64,000 nt of DNA, taken from the NCBI RefSeq assembly GCF_014207955.1, contig NZ_JACHLK010000018.1:1-64000 (forward strand). The letters run 5' to 3'. Shown here one piece after another: positions 60,905 to 64,000 of the stretch; position 1 is the first letter of the stretch; each line of letters begins with the position of its first letter. The notes below the pieces were generated by a model. It made no database searches and was not told the origin of the DNA. It saw nothing but the letters and a program-made list of their open reading frames with translations. The position numbers and the translations under genes were made by a program. The DNA comes from Acidovorax soli (lineage in GTDB: Bacteria > Pseudomonadota > Gammaproteobacteria > Burkholderiales > Burkholderiaceae_C).

Positions 60905-61693
60905 ATGTCAGCCACCACCACGCTCCTCTCGCCGGATGCGATCCGTTCGCAACCCCCAACAGCTGCTGCGCCCATGAACCCGCTCACCATCAAAGTCGCC
61001 TGTTCCAACTGCAACCTGCGCGAGCTGTGCATGCCCGTGGGCCTGAACGACGCGCAGCTGGAACGCATCGACGAGATCGTGGCGACGCGGCGCAAGGTCA
61101 AGCGCGGGGGCACGCTGTTCCGCAACGGCGAGACCTTCACCTCGCTGTACGCCATCCGCACCGGTTTCTTCAAGACCTGCGTGGCCACCGAGGACGGGCG
61201 CGACCAGGTGACGGGCTTCCAGATGGCGGGCGAGATCATCGGCCTCGACGGCATCGTGAACGACCACCACACCTGCGACGCCGTGGCGCTGGAAGATGCC
61301 GAGGTCTGCGTGATGCCCTTCGACCGCATCGAGGAGCTCTCGCGCGAGGTCACGGCCCTGCAGCACCACGTGCACAAGATCATGAGCCGCGAGATCGTGC
61401 GCGAGCACGGCGTCATGCTGCTCCTGGGCAGCATGCGTGCCGAGGAGCGCCTGGCGGCCTTTCTGCTGAACCTGGTGCAGCGCCTGCACGCGCGTGGGTT
61501 CTCGCAGTCCGAGCTGGTGCTGCGCATGACGCGCGAGGAAATCGGCAGCTACCTGGGCCTCAAGCTCGAAACCGTGAGCCGCACCTTCTCGAAGTTCGTC
61601 GAGGAAGGCATCGTCGAGGTCAAGCAGCGCCATGTGCGCATCCTCGATACCGATGCGCTCAAGCGCATCGTCAACTCGCAGACCTGCAGCTAA
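60905..61693 (+). CDS. fnr: FNR/ANR-type oxygen sensor regulator
   Basis: A 262-residue CRP/FNR regulator. [4Fe-4S] ligands Cys33, Cys36 and Cys42 (CSNCNLRELC) plus Cys124 (HHTCDA) are all present, followed by a cyclic-nucleotide-like barrel, a dimerisation helix (about 140-165) and an HTH with EEIGSYLGLKLETVSRTFSKF, whose Glu/Ser/Arg contact the TTGAT half site. Active without O2; it switches on anaerobic genes such as hemN opposite. ATG 60905 gives normal family length with a short extra N terminus. Confidence 0.96.
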   Translation: MSATTTLLSPDAIRSQPPTAAAPMNPLTIKVACSNCNLRELCMPVGLNDAQLERIDEIVATRRKVKRGGTLFRNGETFTSLYAIRTGFFKTCVATEDGRDQVTGFQMAGEIIGLDGIVNDHHTCDAVALEDAEVCVMPFDRIEELSREVTALQHHVHKIMSREIVREHGVMLLLGSMRAEERLAAFLLNLVQRLHARGFSQSELVLRMTREEIGSYLGLKLETVSRTFSKFVEEGIVEVKQRHVRILDTDALKRIVNSQTCS

Positions 61694-61697
61694 AACT

Positions 61698-62300
61698 TCA
61701 AGAGACCTGCAAGCGGGCGAGCACTTCGGCCCGGCCGCCAGCATCGGCCCGCAGGATCAACGCCTCACCCGAGCTGGTATTGCCGCCCGCGAGGTCGGCC
61801 AGCACGAACATGTGCGTGAACCAGGCCTCGAAACTTCCGGCCCGCAGCGATGCTGCCGCCAGCGCCTGGCGCAATTCGCGCAGATGCTCCGCGCCGGTGG
61901 TCTCGCGCGCGCCATGTGGGGAGCCCAGCGCCGGCCACACCTGGGGTGCTGCAAACGCCAGGGTCGCCGTGTCGATACAGCGGCACCAGGGACTCGAAAG
62001 CACCTTGGCCGGCTGCAACTGACGTTCCTTGAACCACGCGCCCGTGCGCCGCGCCTGCGCGCGGCCTTCTTCGCTGAGGTTGCGCTGCGTGTTGCAATCG
62101 CCCAGGCGAAACCTCGGAGGATCAAAGGTACCGGGCGCCAGGGCATGGCGGAAGGCTGCCACCACACCGCCCTTGCGCAGCAGGGCTTCGGCCTCTCGAT
62201 CCTGGCTGGCCCAGGCGCGCAGCGTGGTGAGGGCCAGGCCCGCACCCAGCAGGGTGCGCCGGCCCAGGGCCGCGTCCTGAAAACGGTGGCATGTCGGCAT
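61698..62300 (-). CDS. Exported histidine-phosphatase-family protein
   Basis: A 200-residue protein of the phosphoglycerate-mutase-like phosphatase superfamily. A twin-Arg-like leader (RRTLLGAGLALTTLRAWA) is followed by AAFRHALAPG, the RHG motif variant RHA with the catalytic His, and the usual second Arg in SSPWCRCIDTA. Substrate unknown. The ATG at 62300 follows GGGAAG; a second ATG 15 nt upstream is possible. It is convergent with fnr (4 bp between stops). It is not the alpha-ribazole phosphatase expected for cobalamin assembly, since it is exported and distant. Confidence 0.83.
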   Translation of the reverse strand: MPTCHRFQDAALGRRTLLGAGLALTTLRAWASQDREAEALLRKGGVVAAFRHALAPGTFDPPRFRLGDCNTQRNLSEEGRAQARRTGAWFKERQLQPAKVLSSPWCRCIDTATLAFAAPQVWPALGSPHGARETTGAEHLRELRQALAAASLRAGSFEAWFTHMFVLADLAGGNTSSGEALILRADAGGRAEVLARLQVS

Positions 62301-62416
62301 GGGACTTCCCGGCATCGGGTGGAGCGTTGGAGCCCCACTGTAGCGGGGAGTGCGCCGCCGGGTGCAAACCTGCGGGGGCGCCGGGGTCTTGCCGCAGCGC
62401 CCCGGGCCCGCTCCAC

Positions 62417-63403
62417 TCAATCGAGCGAAATGCGCTGTGCCTTGATCAGCTTGTGCCACTTGTCGGTTTCGGTGCGGATCAGGTCCGCATACTGGGCCGG
62501 CGTGCTGGCCACGGGCTCGATGCCGAAATCGATGAGCTTTTGCTTCACGGCAGGCTGGTTGATGGCCGTGGCCACCTGCTTTTGCAAAGCGTTCACCACG
62601 TCGGCCGGCGTGCCCGCGGGCGCAACGATGCCTACCTGGGCCGAGGCCTCCACATTCTTGAAGCCCAGCTCGGCAAAGGTCGGCACATCGGGCAGCTGCG
62701 GCAGGCGCTTGGCGTTGGCCACGGCCAGGGGGCGCACCTTGCCGGCCTTGATGAAGGCGCCGCCGGCGGCCAGGTCGACCATCATCGCGGGGATCTGGCC
62801 GCCGGCCAGGTCGGTCAGTGCCGGCGCCGCACCGCGGTAGGGGATGTGGGTCATGAACAGGCCGGCATCGACCTTGAGCAGCTCCATCGCCAGGTGGTGC
62901 GGGCTGCCTGCGCCGGCCGAGCCGAAGCTCATGGCGCCAGGCTTGGCCTTGGCCTTGGCGATGAAGTCCTTGGCGTCCTTGAAGTCCGCACCGGGGTGGG
63001 CCACCAGGATCATGGGGAACTTGCCCATCAGCGTCACGGGCACCAGGTCCTTGCTGGGGTTGTAGGTCAGCTTGCTGTACAGCGCGGGGTTGAACACCAT
63101 GGTGCCGTTGTCGGCCGACAGGATGGTGTAGCCGTCGGGTGCGGAGCGGCCCGTCTCGACGGCGGCAATGGCGGTGTTGCCACCGGGCTTGTTGTCGATC
63201 AGCACTGGCTGGCCGATCTGCGTCGACAGCTGCTGGCCCACCGTGCGCGCGAGAAAATCGGAGCCGCCGCCTGCCGGGTAAGGCACCAGCCAGCGGATGG
63301 ACTTGGCGGGGTAAGCAGCAGTTTGCGCGCTGGCCGGTGCGGCCCAGGCCAGCAATGCAGGCAGAGCCAACATGGCGGCAGCCAAGCGACGATTTTTCAA
63401 CAT
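62417..63403 (-). CDS. Bug/TctC-family periplasmic binding protein
   Basis: A 328-residue Bug receptor with a Sec signal (RLAAAMLALPALLAWAAPASA) and the mature start YPAKSIRWLVPYPAGGGSD. The later DGYTIL block is normal. It diverges from an IclR-type regulator across 95 bp, so its expression is probably effector-controlled. Third Bug protein in this window and the most likely to sit in an accessory catabolic unit extending beyond the right edge. Confidence 0.92.
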   Translation of the reverse strand: MLKNRRLAAAMLALPALLAWAAPASAQTAAYPAKSIRWLVPYPAGGGSDFLARTVGQQLSTQIGQPVLIDNKPGGNTAIAAVETGRSAPDGYTILSADNGTMVFNPALYSKLTYNPSKDLVPVTLMGKFPMILVAHPGADFKDAKDFIAKAKAKPGAMSFGSAGAGSPHHLAMELLKVDAGLFMTHIPYRGAAPALTDLAGGQIPAMMVDLAAGGAFIKAGKVRPLAVANAKRLPQLPDVPTFAELGFKNVEASAQVGIVAPAGTPADVVNALQKQVATAINQPAVKQKLIDFGIEPVASTPAQYADLIRTETDKWHKLIKAQRISLD

Positions 63404-63498
63404 GTCCAGACCTCGTAGGATTAATATCTGCGTGATGTTACTCCGCTATGCGTAATATCCCGAGGCAGCGTTTACCCTAGGTTTCACACCAAAAGACC

Positions 63499-64000
63499 AT
63501 GAGCACACCCCCTTCCACGGCCCGGGTGGCCGACCGCCGCCAGCGCGTCCAGTCCGCCGAAATGGGCCTGAGCGTCCTCAAGGCCCTGACCCGCCTGGGC
63601 GGCGCCGCCAGCCTGACCGCCACCGCCGCCGAGGTGGGCGAGAGCCCCGCCAAGGTGCACCGCTACCTGGCCAGCCTGTGCCAGCAGGGCTTTGTCGAGC
63701 AGTCGCCCACCAACCAGCACTACTACCTGGCGCAGGAGTCCATCGCCATCGGCCTGGCGGCCCTGCGCCAGTGCGACCCGATCCGCCTGGGCGAGGCCTC
63801 GCTGCAGCGCCTGCGCCAGGCGCTGGAGGTGACGGCCTTCCTCGCGGTGATGGGCAACAAGGGCGCCACCGTGCTGCGCATGGAAGAGCCCACGCTGCCG
63901 GTCACCGTGAACATCCGCGCGGGCTCGGTGCTGTCCACGCTGTGGTCGGCCACGGGCCGGGTGTTTTTGGGCTATTCCAACGACCGGCAGGTCACCGACA
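63499..64000 (+). CDS. IclR-family regulator (truncated by the window)
   Basis: The first 167 residues of an IclR-type regulator; the gene runs off the right edge. The N-terminal winged HTH (LTATAAEVGESPAKVHRYLASLCQQGFVEQ, about 38-67) and the start of the IclR effector domain (from about residue 90) are visible. ATG 63499 is the first start after the divergent bug promoter. A weak inverted repeat, TTAC/GTAA at 63438-63441/63452-63455, in the intergenic region could be its operator, but this is uncertain. Confidence 0.87.
   Translation, partial: MSTPPSTARVADRRQRVQSAEMGLSVLKALTRLGGAASLTATAAEVGESPAKVHRYLASLCQQGFVEQSPTNQHYYLAQESIAIGLAALRQCDPIRLGEASLQRLRQALEVTAFLAVMGNKGATVLRMEEPTLPVTVNIRAGSVLSTLWSATGRVFLGYSNDRQVTD

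Noticed and set aside
1..64000. CRISPR arrays, rRNA and tRNA genes
   Set aside because: No regularly spaced short repeats, and no cloverleaf or rRNA sequence that I could recognise; a tRNAscan-SE run would be decisive.

Overview
This is high-GC bacterial chromosomal DNA, most likely from the Comamonadaceae (Burkholderiales; Acidovorax/Alicycliphilus-like). The pointers are three Bug/TctC periplasmic binding proteins, the order zapB-like, zapA, 6S RNA, the hemN-fnr pair, and a phenol hydroxylase/ortho-cleavage cluster. No rRNA, tRNA or CRISPR array was seen. The placement is inferred from gene content, not from any database comparison.

Region 1 (1-13.5 kb) handles aromatic degradation. A LysR gene diverges from catB-catC-bug-catA1. 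Next come a DmpR/XylR-type sigma-54 activator, a strong -24/-12 promoter, the six-subunit phenol hydroxylase dmpKLMNOP and a second catA. Together they convert phenol to catechol, cis,cis-muconate and muconolactone. The two catA genes are direct repeats around the activator and hydroxylase. An AbrB-Doc toxin-antitoxin pair follows.

Region 2 (13.5-25 kb) carries transport and small-acid metabolism. It has a polyamine-type ABC transporter operon with a GntR/FCD regulator and an Asp/Glu racemase-family protein, a membrane diguanylate cyclase, and a bug / CoA-transferase / CitE-like lyase operon facing a LysR gene.

Region 3 (25-51.7 kb) is a run of 22 minus-strand genes behind one cobalamin riboswitch. 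In order they are btuB, cobB, cobU, btuF, btuC, btuD, a CbiM-like gene, cobO, a second BtuF-like gene, cobW, cobN, a ChlI-like AAA+ gene, a vWA gene, a DUF1636 gene, a TonB receptor, a PepSY gene, cbiB, cobD, a HipA-like kinase, a DUF3037 gene, cobQ and cobT. They cover cobalt insertion, adenosylation, amidation, aminopropanol attachment, nucleotide-loop activation and corrinoid uptake. The corrin-ring genes and cobS are not here. Two inverted copies of a structured repeat interrupt the run at 43.2-44.0 kb; a third copy lies at 1-0.3 kb.

Region 4 (51.7-64 kb) is core genome: zapB-like and zapA, 6S RNA with terminator, a 160-bp MITE, an ankyrin-repeat protein, TauE/SafE permeases, a coupled HD-GYP and PAS-GGDEF-EAL pair, hemN and fnr around an FNR box, a histidine phosphatase, and a bug gene facing a truncated IclR gene.

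The most noteworthy signals are the structured repeat, whose stems show compensatory changes between copies; the HipA-like kinase/DUF3037 pair and the TonB/PepSY/DUF1636 genes inside the cobalamin operon; and a second, three-copy hairpin element placed directly after stop codons.
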